From NCBI RefSeq assembly GCF_008831285.2, contig NC_045143.1, positions 14,905,151 through 14,969,150 of the forward strand: a stretch of 64,000 nt of DNA, in the 5' to 3' direction. Positions within the stretch are counted from its first letter, which is position 1; each line of letters begins with the position of its first letter. Source of the stretch: Nymphaea colorata. Lineage: Eukaryota; Streptophyta; Magnoliopsida; Nymphaeales; Nymphaeaceae. Made by a program: the position numbers and the translations under genes. The notes beneath the pieces were generated by a model. That model made no database searches, was not told the origin of the DNA, and saw only the letters and a program-made list of their open reading frames with translations. Positions 45,560-58,369 of this stretch are shown in pieces.

Positions 45560-48500
45560 TTCAGAGTATGAACTTCATGGGAAATCTTCTAATGGGAAAT
45601 CTCCCTAAGGATGCTCTCCAAGAACTCTATCTTTGTCCAAACAAGCTTAAGTATTCCCAACTTATAAGTGTCATCTTGCAAATTTTAGTGGTTCGTTACC
45701 CATAGAATTAGGAAGTATGCCACAACTCAGAAAACTTTTCATTTTGGATAATACATTGACCGATGTCCCTGGCAGCTGTGAGATCTCCATTCTTACATAC
45801 TTCACCAAGTGTCGCATGCCAGAGGAAGTTTATCTATCGCAAAACCTTCTAAATGGCATTCATACTGCCTTTGTTGCAAACATGACAACCACCTTGTGGG
45901 GCATTGACCTTTCCTTTAATCAAATTGAAGGTATTATCCCATTAGCCTTAGGCAACCTAACCAAGTTGATGTGCTTAGATTTGAGTTTCAACAAAATAAA
46001 AGTGTCCATTCTACCAAATATAAGATCAATGAACATCTTACTGGTGCTAACTCTTTCTGGCAATGCATTAGAAGGTTCAATCCCAAACTCACTTTACCAG
46101 TTGGTCTACATGGGTAATCTTTATTTGGACAATAGTGCACTAACTGCGCTAATACTTGAACTCTATAAACAATCTCTATAGAGATTGTATTTAAATTCAA
46201 ATAATTTCTCACCACCAACCCCCCTTGTTCTTTGTGAGTTGAAGGATTTGATATGACTTAACTTGCAAAACAACCCTTTCACTGGCCACCTGCCTTTAGA
46301 TGTGGGAAATTTGCCTCTGTGAACAAACTAAGCGAAGAATTGGCTATGTTCTTATCAGTTCTCCAAAGGCTAAAGTACTTGAATCTCTCCAAAAACTCAT
46401 TTGACGGCCACATTCTTGATAAACTTGTTGGGATGGTAAACATTCAAACTATTGACCTTTCCCACAATAAGCTTCCTGGCTAGATCCGAAATCAATAGAA
46501 AAGCTTCAATAGATCTAGGTCTTGAACCCATCTTTCAACCAATTGAAAGGAGAGATTCCAAGTTGTACAAATTTGGCAAACCTTTCTACGGAGTCACTTG
46601 TAGAGAATGACACACTATCTCGAGCTCCCAAATTCCATTTGCCTGCATGTTTAGACAAAACCATGCAACACAAGAAAGCCAAACATATGACTAAAGTAGT
46701 TGTTGGTTATGCAGTTGGTGAAACCTGACAAGATTGAAAGTTTACATGGAATTACACTTCTAGTGAACTCATATAGAGAGTTATCTGGAGCAACAAACAA
46801 CTTCAGCAATTAAAACTTTATTTGAGTTGGAAGCTTTAGTTCAGTGTACAAAAGAATTCTAACAGGTGGAACAGTTGTGGCTATGAAGGTCCTAAATTTG
46901 TTATTTGAGGAAGCATCACAAAGTTTTGACATTGAATGCAACGTGACGTGCCAAATTAGGCACTGAAACCTTGTCAAAGTAATTACATCATTCTTCAATA
47001 GAGATTTTAAGGCTTTAATTCTCCAATACATGCTCCTTGGGAGCTAGAAGTCGTTCTACATTCTAGTGCCCATCACTTGAATCTCTTCCAAAGATTGGAT
47101 GTCATGATTGATGTTGCTTGTGATCTAGAATATCTTCTTCATGGTTACTCAAAGACTATAGTTCATTGTGATCTAAAGCCAAGTAATGTGCTTCTAGATG
47201 AAAGTATGACAGTATACATTGGTGATTTGGCATTGCAAAGATACTAGCTGGTCAGAATTCTTCTACTCTTACAGCCACTCTTGGAACCATCAGATACATT
47301 GCGGCAGGTACGATCTCTTAATTCTATCATAATTTCTGTGTTTTTCATGGTACTGTTAATGGGTAATGTTATTGCTTGAACCGTTTCTTGAAACAACTCT
47401 GTCTTCCTTACCATGGAGTGAAAATTTATAGGTCAGTGAGTTGGAATCTTTGATTTAATCCACCTGTTGAGAACTGACTATTTGTTATGAAACTATAGAA
47501 ATAGATTAATAATTGGAAGAGAGCTATTTAAGGAGTTTACCAATCCTAACAACTTTATTGTTGACCCTATCTATTTATTTAATAAAAGTCATTTGCAACA
47601 TCATTTTAAATGAGAAGATAAATGGAAACAAGAAAATAAAATATTTTGTTCCTTGAGAAATAAAATAATTAACTGTTGATCCCATTGTTTGAGTACTTCT
47701 TTTTTCACTTCCTCTTTTTTCTCTTAAATGTTCACCCACTCTCTCTCATTTTTATTGTTAGCTATCTACAACCATTATTCCCATTTTGGTGAAACCAACT
47801 CATTAGAATAATAATGTAAAGAGAGACGTTTAGACATTTAACATTCTACCTAAATCACTTTGCACCTTTACTGTGTGCTTCATGCATGTTATCTTTAATT
47901 TTGTAAAAGTATTGCAGAGAACTATACAGTTGGAGATTATTTGAATCCAGTCAAGACTCTGGCTGGAGAAGGTGAGTATTGAATGCATCCTTTTCCCCAC
48001 GCACTAATTAATCTACTGATACAATATGATGTCAATTGCAGGTTTTGATAGAAAATTTTAATTATAATCATTGTCATACTTGGAAACCAACCTTGCAATT
48101 TATTGTAGAATAACCAAAATGATCTTAATCAATTGTATCATTTATGTTGTGAAGTCAAAAAACCCTTTGCATATGGATCCAAACTAATTTTGCTTGTGCA
48201 ACAAAAACGAGAAATCCTTATGCAGGTTTTACTTTGGGAGCTGTCCTTTGACACTATAGGAACATACAAAGAAAGGCAAGAATATTGGAAGTTCAGCTTA
48301 TTCAAGTCCATTTACATGCCTCCACGAGATCGAGTTGTGTGAACACCCTAGTGGAAAAATGTATATTGAAGGGAAAAAGATGGGGGTTGGAGTATTTTCG
48401 AAATTCTTTTATAAATAAATGTACATTTTAGATTTTAACTTTTTTCATAACCCTTTCTAACTTTCCTCGTACTAAGCTTTTGTTTTTTAACTTAAATGGG

Positions 48501-49160
48501 GATATTTTGATCACTATCCACCCATGTGGGTGTGCACATAACCCATTTCATGCATGGAATAGTCCAAAACCAATTACAGTGATTGTTTGATGCATGAGCA
48601 TTAATTAGCTGGTATTTCGTCTTTGACTTTGTCGAGTGGTTGAATTAGAATCTGAAACAATTGGAAAGGTGTACAGCTACGGAATTCTGCTGCTGGAGGT
48701 GTTACTGGAAGAAAAAACCTACAGATGAACAGTTTTGGTGGAGATTTTTATTTGAGGCAGTGGGTGGCTGAAGAAATTCAAGTTGCGATTTCAGATGTCA
48801 TTGACAGCCATCATCTGAATGAAAGTGACAATACCACAACTGAAAGATCAACTGCTAGGAATGAGGTGCCAGTGATGATAATGGAATTCATTTGTGATAT
48901 GAAAAATGGCATACAATTGCCATTTCTCCTTTCTTTGCCATCATTTTCTTTCCATTTTGTTGATGGATAATGGCATACAATTGTCATTTCTCCTTTCTTT
49001 TTCATCATTTCCTTTCCATAAGGATCAACACTAATGTTGTCATGCTCAATGGAGTCGGCAACTGAGACAATGGACATGAAGGAAGTGGTTGCCAGGCTTA
49101 AAAGGATACGACAGAATGTTGGGAAACATGTGTTGAAGGGTCCAATGGTTGTGACCCTTC
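45560..49160 (+). pseudogene. LRR receptor-like kinase, decayed
   Basis: Leucine-rich repeats run through about 45720-46480 (GIDLSFNQIEGIIPLALGNL, LTLSGNALEGSIPNSL, LNLQNNPFTGHLP), then a juxtamembrane-like piece to about 46730. The kinase N-lobe has GGTVVAMKVLN near 46866-46900. The catalytic loop is HCDLKPSNVLLD (47164-47199), with Cys before Asp, so it is a non-RD kinase. A one-base loss at about 47226 destroys the DFG frame. After an intron-like gap, the late subdomains reappear (VYSYGILLLEV near 48670, DEQFGGDFYLRQWV near 48729, MDMKEVVARLKRIR near 49072). Non-RD LRR kinases of this type (FLS2, EFR, Xa21 relatives) are pattern-recognition receptors in plant immunity. Stops and frameshifts make this copy non-functional. 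Confidence 0.85.
47330..48650. other. intron or insertion within the receptor-kinase pseudogene
   Basis: The kinase similarity breaks near 47306 (IRYIA) and resumes near 48665. The gap of about 1.35 kb is AT-rich with no recognised element. LRR XII kinases usually have one short intron near this point, so it may be an enlarged natural intron. Confidence 0.4.
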
Positions 49161-49556
49161 TTCCAGTACCTTTTCAACATGCACCTCTTCACCTCACACC
49201 CATTCAAGGTGGCTCTTGATTTCCTATTTATACGACATGATGTAAGAGTAGTTTAATAGAGTTGAGAATTTTCTGAGGATCTATCCCTACTGAGCTTTCG
49301 CATTCTGCTTTTGTGCTCATCGACTGTGGCCGTTGGCTGAGGAGACCATCCCTCTTCATTCTTCTTTGCACATCATGGCAGGACCAGTATAAGTTCTATC
49401 TATTTATTTCTATGCCTGAGCATGTGCATGTGAAGCCTAGTATTACTCCAAAACTCCAACAATTGGTATTAAAGACAAGTTCTACACTCCTGTGTATCAT
49501 GCACTGTATGTTTGTCCTTGAGAGAGAGGACGGCAGATTGTAACTGGCCATTTCGA

Positions 49557-49615
49557 AACTCTCTCTCTCTCGCTCTATTGCACACTCTCTATCTCTCTAT
49601 TCTCTCTCTCTTGTC
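49557..49615. repeat. CT microsatellite tract
   Basis: Repeated CTCTCT interrupted by short words lies just before the GC-rich module at 49640. Confidence 0.8.
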
Positions 49616-49639
49616 ACTCTTTAGTATTTAAAAAAAAAA

Positions 49640-50350
49640 TAGAAGGGGTTGTTAGCGAGGGGCTTTGTCCCCTCCACCTGCAGCATCCAGCAAACCCCTC
49701 TTCAGGCATATGAGAAAGAGACATAGACGGACGGCCGCTGGGCTTCCTGAAGCAGACCAATGGCGGGCGGAAACCCTTCTCTCTATCACCGACGAAAACC
49801 ACCGACGGAGAAATGAGGGGATGGGCCGCCAAGTGGCAGGCCTGCCTTTTTTTCTTTTCCCATCGAAAGTGGCGCCTCTTTCTGGACGAGAGGGAGAGAA
49901 GCAGATGAGGAACATATAACCAGGCAGCCTTGCGTCTCTTTGCCTTGTGGCAGCACCAGCAGAACAGACCCCATCAGGGGCCTGGTCCATTGTGAAAGAG
50001 ACGATGAAATAGGGAGGGCCCTTCCTATCATAATGGAAACGGTCAGGGCTTCTGCACACCCTTCCAACAGCATGGGTGCCATCTGGTGCCTGTGTTTACG
50101 TGCCTAAAAAAGGAGAGAGAGAGAAGGGGTCTTCCTTGCTACTGGATAATCAACGAGTGGAGAGTCTACCGGCAGCCCTTCTTCTCTTCCACTAAGGAAG
50201 AGGAAAGGCAGTCCAACAACCTATTCCTCTTTTCGTTGTCTAAGGGAAATAAAGTGTATTGGTCTGTCATGGTTTATGACCAAAATGAGGCCGTAATGGC
50301 CTCACACACTTTGCCTAGGAAAAAAACAAATATAAAGGGCCTTATTATTA
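49640..50350. repeat. GC-rich module, second occurrence
   Basis: Compositionally similar to 41040-41461 plus 43395-43610. The word GGTGCCATCTGGTGCCTG near 50076 loosely matches GGCACCATCCGGTGCTTAC near 43597. Open frames reach 135 codons on the minus strand with no recognised domain. It ends near copia sequence, so an old LTR is possible. Confidence 0.35.
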
Positions 50351-50459
50351 TATTTGTTATTCCATTGTATTGATCAAGCATGAATGGTCATGTATATATT
50401 TTGTCACATGCAGTGCCTAATTCTGTTATTTTTTATAGCTCAAGTAATATTCTCATTCT

Positions 50460-52960
50460 TGATGGATCTAATTCTACTATTGAAAAGAAATTGTACTGTT
50501 GACATTAGGATATATGGATCTATTGCCCAACAGTTCAAGTGAATGAGTCTGCCCCTTTAACTAATAAAAAGACAAAAAATGAGAAAGCAATCTTTGAAAA
50601 GTGTGAGCGATCTAATCGCCTTAGCTTGCTGCTTCTGTAGTCTAGAGATTTCCTTCTTGGTCCACCTGATTCTATCATTTCCACCTGCTGAATAAGGTCC
50701 TTTCAAAATCTCTCACAATAAGCATGATGATGGATGGACATTCAATGATTTGATGTCCAAGTGTGTTGAGAAAGAAGAGAAATTGAAGAGTGAGAAGGTG
50801 CATAGTGCACATGTGGCTTCTCATAAAGGTCAACATAAAATTTAACCAAAGAAGAATGTCATAAAGAAAAAGCCTAAAAAGTCAGCTACAGGAAAATAAC
50901 CAATCTACTATCAATTTTCGAAAAGATGTCTCTTTTATGAAGTGTTTCTTCTACAAGAACAAATGACAAAAAAAGGAAAGGTGTGAAAAGTATGTGAACT
51001 GGTTGGCTAGGAAAGGTAATTTTTCATTAATTTCTCTTGAATGTAACTTGATTAATATTCCAGTTAATAGCTAGTGGGCTGATTCGAGTGACACTATTTA
51101 TATTTTCAATACCTTGCAGGCTTTTCTGAACAAAAGGGAACCAATTGAACATGAGAGAAGTACTTTCTTCGAAAACAAGATGCATTTTCATGTCACGGCC
51201 GTTGGGACTTGAAGGTGATGCTAAAGAGTGGTTCTGTTTTAGACTTAAGTCAATACATTTTATGTATCATTTTATAGCAGAAACATTGTTTCTATTTTTT
51301 TACTAGATAAATTTAGATACTTTTTTAAATTTGAAAATTCAAACTTATTTGTTTAGAAAGATTCAATCTGTATTGGTTCTACATGTTTGACTGATAAACT
51401 ACGATCCATGAATCTCTATCTTGTGGCAATATATCAATTGGTAATAAATGTGGCATGTTGAATTAGGAACTGTTGTTACATATTAAGGCTAGACAGAGTA
51501 ACACATACAAGAAATTTGCTAAAATGAGCAATAACAAAGTAGAAATTATTCATACATATGTATGCAAACCATTTGCCCTATGTTATATTGGCGAAAGGTA
51601 TTGTCACCTTTATTGATGATTACTCCTTATTTATCTCTATCTTTTATTTGAGAAATCAGAAGTCTATTAAATTTTGAAAGACTTTAAGAATGAGGTGGAG
51701 AAACAAACTTGAGAAATAATACAAGTAATCCCATCAGATAGAAGTGGTGAGTACTATGGACATTGGATTGAGATGAGGCAATAGGAGGGACCTTTAGCAT
51801 GTTTTCTCAAGGAAGAAGGCATTGTACCTCAATGCACTAGGTCCAGTAGTGCATATTAGAATGGTATAGCTGAAAGGAGAAACCATATGCTTAAAGAAAT
51901 GGTCCATGCTATGTTGAATTATTCAACATTCTTTATTACGTTGTGGAGTGAAGTGAGGCTTTAAGGATAGTTGTGCACATTTTGAATAATGTACCTACTA
52001 AAGTTGTTTCTAAAACTCCTTATAGTTATGAGTAGGAAAAAGCCTCCACTATTATATATGCACATTTGGAGTTATCCTGCAGAAGCCAAATTGTATAACC
52101 CTCACATAAAGGCTTTTGACCCTATAACAACTAGTAGCTTTTTCATTGATTATTCAGAAAAGTCAAAAGGTTAAATTTTATTGTTCATGTCATTGATCAT
52201 AAATAATAGAAATGGAAGAAGCTAGATTTCTTAAAGATAGTTCTATTGGCATAAAAGGACTGCAAAATATCTCTTTTGAGGAGATTAAAGATGTAATGAT
52301 GAACCAAAAATTCAGTGACTAATAGACTTCCTATCATCATTCACTCAAATATTGAATAGAATGTTGGCCTGGTCATTGATAACCCACTACATAAGAACCA
52401 TCTATAGATAATGCTGATGAGCAATTACTGAAATGGAAAGTTCGATATGAACTTTTGGAGCCACTTAAATTGAGATCCACAAGGACAATAAGATTTGTTA
52501 TTCATCTAGATTATGTGGTGTACTTATAGGAGTCCAATGATTTCATAGATGATGATGATGCAATCACCTCTATGCAAGCTATTGAGTGTAAGCAGCACAT
52601 TGGATAGATGCCATAAAAGAAGAGTTAGACTCTATGGCTAGAACTCAAGTGTGGGGCCTTGTCACTTTATCTAAAAGAGTCAAACACATATGATGTAAAT
52701 AGGTATTTAAAACTAAAAAGTGTCTAATGACAAAATTGAGAGGCACAAGGCCATGATGGTTGCTAAAAGACTTCACTCAAATGGATGGCATTGACTTTAT
52801 TGAGACATTTTTTTCTTGTCTCAACTAAGAAGTCAATGAATCAGGATTATTTTTACTCTCAAAACTCATCTTGACTTAGAGCTACATCAAATGGATGTAA
52901 ACATAGTTTTCCTAAATGGTGATTTAAATGAATATATGGGATGGAGAATTGTTCTCCTAT
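50460..52960 (+). pseudogene. copia gag-pol remnant, plus strand
   Basis: Fragments in changing frames include EKCERSNRLSLLLL (gag), TFIDDYSLFISI (integrase, near 51610), a post-integrase KTPYSYE.-like and NCITL...LVAFSLI region (about 52010-52170), and weak reverse-transcriptase segments near 52600-52950. Stops are very frequent, so this is one of the oldest copia copies in the window. Confidence 0.6.
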
Positions 52961-52984
52961 TAACTGTATCTACTTTTTCAGATA

Positions 52985-53360
52985 TTCATATACTTGGATT
53001 CAAACCTGGGTTAGAATACGAATGAAAAAATGTCAAATTCAAATTTGAATCCCAAATCAGATTTCAAAATCTGAATCTGATTCAAATCTGATTTTTAAAT
53101 TCATATCTGAGTCTGAATCCAAATCTGGTCGATTTTCATAATATAAGAACATTGAATATAGGATTTTTATTTAAAATGAAATTTGAATTTGAATCCAATT
53201 GGATATTTATGTATATCTAAATCTGAATTTGATCAAATGATGTTTCTTAAATCTGAACCGATTTGATTTCTGAATTGAATATTAAATTTTTTCTTTGTTT
53301 GATTTCTTCGAAACAATTATGTTGGATATCTGATTCAAATCGGATATATTCATGGCATCC
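52985..53360. repeat. repeat of GAATCTGAAT / GATTCAAATC words
   Basis: Dense direct and inverted copies of AATCTGAATC, GATTTGAAT and GATTCAAATC over about 375 bp, with a weak inverted arrangement at the edges (TTCAGATATTCATATAC against GGATATATTCATGG). It is probably a miniature element with subterminal repeats. Confidence 0.4.
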
Positions 53361-53438
53361 TTAGGTGGAAGCCTCCCACTTCCAACATGTTCACCTTCAT
53401 AAATAGGGGACAAGCCCATTTGTGTGTGTCGAAGTGGA

Positions 53439-53640
53439 TAGGGTTGTACAACGAGTCAAGCCAACTCAAGCTCAAGTCCAACTCCCTCGACTTGAGCTCG
53501 ACTCATTTGGTAAAAGGGTCCAGCTCCGGTATATAAACAAGTTGAGTTCAAGTTACATGAACTCAACTCGATTAAACTCGATAAAATCGATGATTTTTTT
53601 AGGTTTCATATAAACTTTTATATTAAAAAGAATTGCCAAT
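53439..53640. mobile_element. truncated hAT-like miniature element
   Basis: It starts TAGGGTTGTACAACGAGTCAAGC, matching the left end of the 33218-33589 element, and shares its CAAGCTCAAGT and ACTCGA words. The expected right terminus was not found before the chromovirus LTR at 53861. Confidence 0.6.
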
Positions 53641-53870
53641 TATTCTTGCTCAAATTTTCTATACCACTCCCAATGATGAGCACTAGGAGCTAATCTTCTA
53701 AATGCAAAAAATGATTAACTAATAGTATGACTACCTTTTCTAACCGATCTTGAAATTAAACATTATTTCTTTCATGAATAAAATGACCACCTTACAATCT
53801 CTTAATATGAACTTGTCAATGTTGCCTATTGAAATTAGTATAGGTTACATTCTTAGGGCATGGCGTATGG

Positions 53871-54166
53871 ACCCACATCTAGGTCCGAACCCAGAAGAAG
53901 CCAAGCAGGCCGAGCCTAGCAGTAGACAGCGCAGAGCATCAGATTTGTGGGCACGGTCTCTTCAAACCTTGACAGAAGTTCCCAGAGAGGTTAAGGCAGC
54001 ACTAGAACCAGTTGCAGTGGGTGGAGCGGGCGGAGCAACAAGGTCCGAGTGTGTACTTGTGCAAGAAGATCCTCAAGGCTCCTCGAAACTAGTTGTAGGA
54101 CTCTCCGAGTTAGAAGCGTCTGAACCTAACGCGAGTCCGATCCTAAGAGCCCTTGAGGCGGTCTAA
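53871..54166 (+). other. U3 open frame in the chromovirus LTR
   Basis: A frame ending at 54164-54166 encodes a segment from EVPREVKAALEPV to ASPILRALEAV. The matching 3' LTR region (63473-63691) keeps about 70 codons of it. The two differ by five synonymous and five amino-acid-changing substitutions. The 3' LTR also lacks one base just upstream, so the N-terminal part is out of frame there. It lies upstream of the LTR TATA box. No known family matched; it may be non-coding. Confidence 0.25.
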
Positions 54167-54459
54167 GACCAAGAGTCTTAGGCAAATGGCTAGGTCATCC
54201 AGACCTAGCCCTCGATCCAAATCCGAAGTGCGGGCGGATCCCCGCACAAGGTCCCCACCCTGGGCTTGCAAGGCTCAGGGGTGATCCACTTTTACTTGGG
54301 AGCTAGGCCCGATTTCCGTTTTCATGCACTTTGATTATTGCTTTTGGATTTGGATTTGAGTTAGACCTAGCGAAGCGGGTTGTGCTCCACTTTCTTTTGC
54401 TATTTGGGTTTTGGGTAGCGAACCGGTATTGGCTTGTAAACCGGTCCAATTAGGAATTG

Positions 54460-54467
54460 TATATAAG
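54460..54467 (+). promoter_or_regulatory. TATA box of the chromovirus 5' LTR
   Basis: TATATAAG sits about 600 bp into the LTR, and the same motif is at 63985-63992 in the 3' LTR. By position it should drive genomic RNA, placing the U3/R boundary near 54490. Confidence 0.7.
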
Positions 54468-57400
54468 CTTTTGGATCTATGTACAAACTATGCTTTTGGA
54501 GAAATTGAATTTCATTTGGTGCGTTGCACTCTCTCTCCTCTCTCGAGCTCTCCATCTCTCTCTCGCACTCCTCCCTCATGTGTGGTGTGTTCCTTCTGCC
54601 TCTTTGCGTCCTCTACCCCCAAGGCGCCTCACCTTTCACCCAAACCCCCTTGGTGCTCCGGCGTCGTCCACGGCAAAGGTCATCTTCTCCAACACAACCG
54701 ATGACTTCCTCCTCCTTCTCCTAATCCCTTCTACATTTTATCTCAACCCAATCGGCCAACGGACTCATGAGAAGGTTCCCCCCACGCTCCGGCGACTAGC
54801 GGCAACCCTTGACCACGATCTACCCACGGAACGGACAGCGAAGACTTCGGTGCCTTCATCCGATCCCACATGGGTGTTGAAAGGCCGATCTTCAATTGGG
54901 CAGCTTGAAGGAGAAAGCTTTGGCAATCGACTGCAAGATCGACAAAAAGAGGTTGGTCTTCAGATTCCTAAGTGTTTACAAGATTTGTGTTGGAAGATCT
55001 CTTTGGAAGAATTCATCCACGACTAGGTTCCTCCCTCGGCATACCCGAGAGTTGAATCTCAAGTCATACCGTGAAATCCACTCTAGAGTCTTCTTTACAC
55101 GTCTTGGAAGCGCCTACTAATCTCTAGGCTCATCCCGAGTTAAGTTCAAGAAGTTCGGACGATGGAACAAGCTCGGAATTCCAGAGTTTCAACCACTGGC
55201 TTCCAGAAATTATCCCTCGGTCCAGTAGCTTACAAAGAGTCAAAAAGATAAGTTCGGGGCGGGAGCTGATTTCAGAAAATAGCCCACAAGAACCGCAAGC
55301 TCAAGAAGATGAAGATATCCGATTTTGGGCTTAATTGGACTCTTCAAGGTGAAGTTTGGCTCTTGGCCGGATTTACGGCTTTCCGGTGATCGCTGTTGTT
55401 TTTCCGGCCGCCGCTACAACTTCCGGCGTGAAGGACAAGACTGCCCTCATCTCCATCAAAGTCCCGGTCAAAATCATTAAGGGTAAGCTGGTCATTTGTG
55501 CTTGGAAGAAACCCTAGCCGCCGGCGCACTCGTGAGAAGCTCCCTTGGCTGCCGGTGCTATTCCGGGTAAGTCCCTCTTTGCCTCATCCCCGCCGTTCGT
55601 TTTGCCACGTGTCCACCATCCAGTCACCTTCCAAATCACTTCTAGCCATGTGTCAGCCCCTGCCATACCCGTCCCAGCCGAGAATCTCCCTTGGATCTCG
55701 TGCTCCTACTATCTTGGAATCCCCTAGCTGCAAGTATCTACTTTCCTTATCGGTAGACTTTTCTCTAGTCAACCCTAGCGCAACCTTGAGCCTCGTCCCT
55801 CCATCGTGCCAAGTGTCCTAATCTCCCAGCTTCCTGTGCCAAGTCACCCACCAGCTCATCCTCCACGCATCTCACCAGGTCCCACACGTCGCCACGTGTC
55901 AGCCACGTGGCTCCCACGCGGCAGCCACCTCAGCTCCACGCGGTTTCCTCTTTTACAATTTTGGAAACCCTTGGCGCGTCCCCTTAGCCTTTCCTACTTC
56001 ATCGTCATTCCATTTGACCCAATTGCCCCTGCCAAAACCGCACCTCCTCCTTGCCCCACATCTCATCCACCTGTCACCCATCGAGAGCTAGAGAGATCTT
56101 GAGTGCATCTTCTTGGCCCAACTCCAAATCGCCAAGAATCCCCACCGATCTTCCCTCCTTCATTTTAGGAAGGAATCAGACCTTCTTTTCCTTATCGCTA
56201 GCTCCTTCCTAGCACACTCTCTAGTGGCCCTAGATCTGGCCACGTGTCTACATCTTGGCGCTCCCTCTTGGCAAGACCAGCCAAGTCCGGAACCCTAACC
56301 CCCCTAGGTCAGCCTCGCGCGCCATTTCAACCTTCCCCCTTAGGCAACTCCCCTTGATTTCGGCCCTTGTCCTCACCCGACCACCGCCATTCCCCTTAGC
56401 TAAACTAGGTAACTCCTAGCCGCCGCACCTCTCCTTCCTCCTATAGCCAAACCCTAAGGCTACGCGCCTAGCTCGTGGGTCCCCTCTAACCTAGCCCCCG
56501 GACCCATCTCCACTCGGTCCAAACCTAGTCTAGCCTACCCCTCTTTGTCGAACCTGAATTACTCTGTGTCAACTAGACCATCCCGAGCTTAGTGCTCTAA
56601 CCCAAGCCTCTCCCGCTTAAGCCTACCGATTAGTTAGGTATCCCAATTACCCACCTAAGCTCATCTCGACCAAGCTTACCCGATCCTTAACCCCCTGTTG
56701 ACTAGACCCGGCCTACCAATAGAGCCCTCCCCGTCCAAGCTAACCCGAGCCTAGTTAGGATTAAGTCTAGTCGATCGAGCTAGCCTTCCCCGCTAGTTCC
56801 TCCGGCATCTTCCTCGGCCCTACTCCTTTCCGTCGGCCACATTCTGATGTACGTGGCTGAGCCACACCCGGCGTAAGGCAGGTCAGCGTTGCCGTCTCAT
56901 GGCTTCAGCCCCCCTCGGCAACTCACGGCGGCACCTCAGGCCGCATCCTCGGCGACAGGCAGTCGCAAGTGCACGGCCACATTTCCTCGGCGCTAGGCAG
57001 CAGGCGGCTGACCTATCCGCGCCCGGCATCTCGGGCAGCAGGCGGCTGCGAAGACCGGCACCCTCAGCCATCCTCGGTCCACGACCTCGGCGTCTCTTGG
57101 CCCGCCTCAGCTAGTCCCAACTACAGGCGGTAGTCTTGTTGCAGCACGCTACATGGAGGCTCGCCTCAAGTGGATTTCCTAGAACCGTAGCTGCAATACC
57201 CGGGAAACGGTCTTCCTCCCGCGGTCCTCATTCGGTTCAGCCAAGATCCATCTTGGCCGGTATCGTGTTCTTTCCCCCTTGTAGAAATCGGGGTGGTTGT
57301 TTTTGCTTTCGCATTAGGTAGCATTTAGTTTGCTTGATTTGCTGCTTTAGCCCGGCTTCGGCCTTAGCTCTACTTGTGGCACCTCGGAGGCGCAAGTGCC

Positions 57401-57768
57401 AAGGACACTCTCACAAAAAGCTCGACCTTCCTATTTGGGAATGGGCATGGTTTGATCGTTAGTGTGGTTTGCATGGTTTGTTGAGTGAATTGTGAGTGAT
57501 TTAAAAGTGTATCGCATGCGCTTTGTACAATCTCACACCCTCTAGTTTATTGTAGTAGGATTGCCGTAGTTAGGATTTTTTTTGGGGTTACCCGCACTTG
57601 TACTTCCAATCCTATTGGGTTTGCGCCGGGGTCCTGTCCGGCCAGGTAGTCTCTTGTATTAATTTGTTTAGGATTTTTGGTTTTTAGATCGATCCTCAAG
57701 TAGGTCTTGGGAGTATGATTCAACATTGGTTCGCGCTTTCTAGCCGCAACCGGTGTGGTCCTAACAAT

Positions 57769-57781
57769 TGGTATCAGAGCC
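57769..57781 (+). other. primer-binding site of the chromovirus
   Basis: TGGTATCAGAGCC, the standard plant retrotransposon site complementary to initiator tRNA-Met, lies two bases after the LTR. Confidence 0.92.
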
Positions 57782-58369
57782 ATCTTGAGGATATATTCGT
57801 ACTCTGCAAGCACTTGGACCTTGAAGTTTTGGCATCAACGGGCAGTTGCCGACAGATTTAGCAGTTTTTTGGTTTTCGGCAGTGGTATTCTAGTCAGTGG
57901 ACTTTCAGTTTTCTCTAGGGTGTCCACGGTTTCCTTAGTGTAGTTCATGGCTTGTCTTGCTCACTTTTAGCAAGATTAGGGTTTGTGCACATTGCACACC
58001 CGAGGGCAACTGAGCTCGAGGTGCGTCACCAAGATGTCAGGAGGACGTGGTGATTTAGGCTCTACACTTTGAGCCCGGCCAAGAGCGAGGTCTGATTGCC
58101 GAGGCACTAGGTGAGTGCGGCATTAGGCGGGCCAACCCGTCTCCTGTGCCTACGAACACACGGGCAGCAGCAGCAGTAGCGTGGTGGTCAGTTAGGCAGA
58201 GTAGGGAAGTCAGTGTCAGTTTCAGTTAGGCAGAGTTAGTGTGTTTGCTTTCAGGGTAACAGTTGGTCAAAGTATCAGCGGTCTTCTTGAGAGTGGCAGT
58301 TGGACAGTTTTGATAATTTTACACATTCGTATTTGTTTTCCCCCATCGTACGCGGTGTTGCCTTAGCAT

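Larger units (their letters stand above)
53861..57766 (+). repeat. 5' LTR of the chromovirus, 3.9 kb
   Basis: It starts TGGCGTATGGACCC and ends CCTAACA, two bases before the primer site. The middle (about 55500-57250) is strongly C-rich. It contains a TATA box at 54460-54467 and several long chance frames, including one of 189 codons at 54457-55026. Confidence 0.88.

Noticed and set aside
49652-50059. 135-codon minus-strand frame as a gene
   Set aside because: It lies in a GC-rich repeat, no domain was recognised, and overlapping frames of similar length exist in other phases.
54457-55026. 189-codon open frame as a protein-coding gene
   Set aside because: It lies inside the chromovirus LTR, overlaps the TATA box region, has low-complexity Leu/Pro/Ser composition and shows no known domain.
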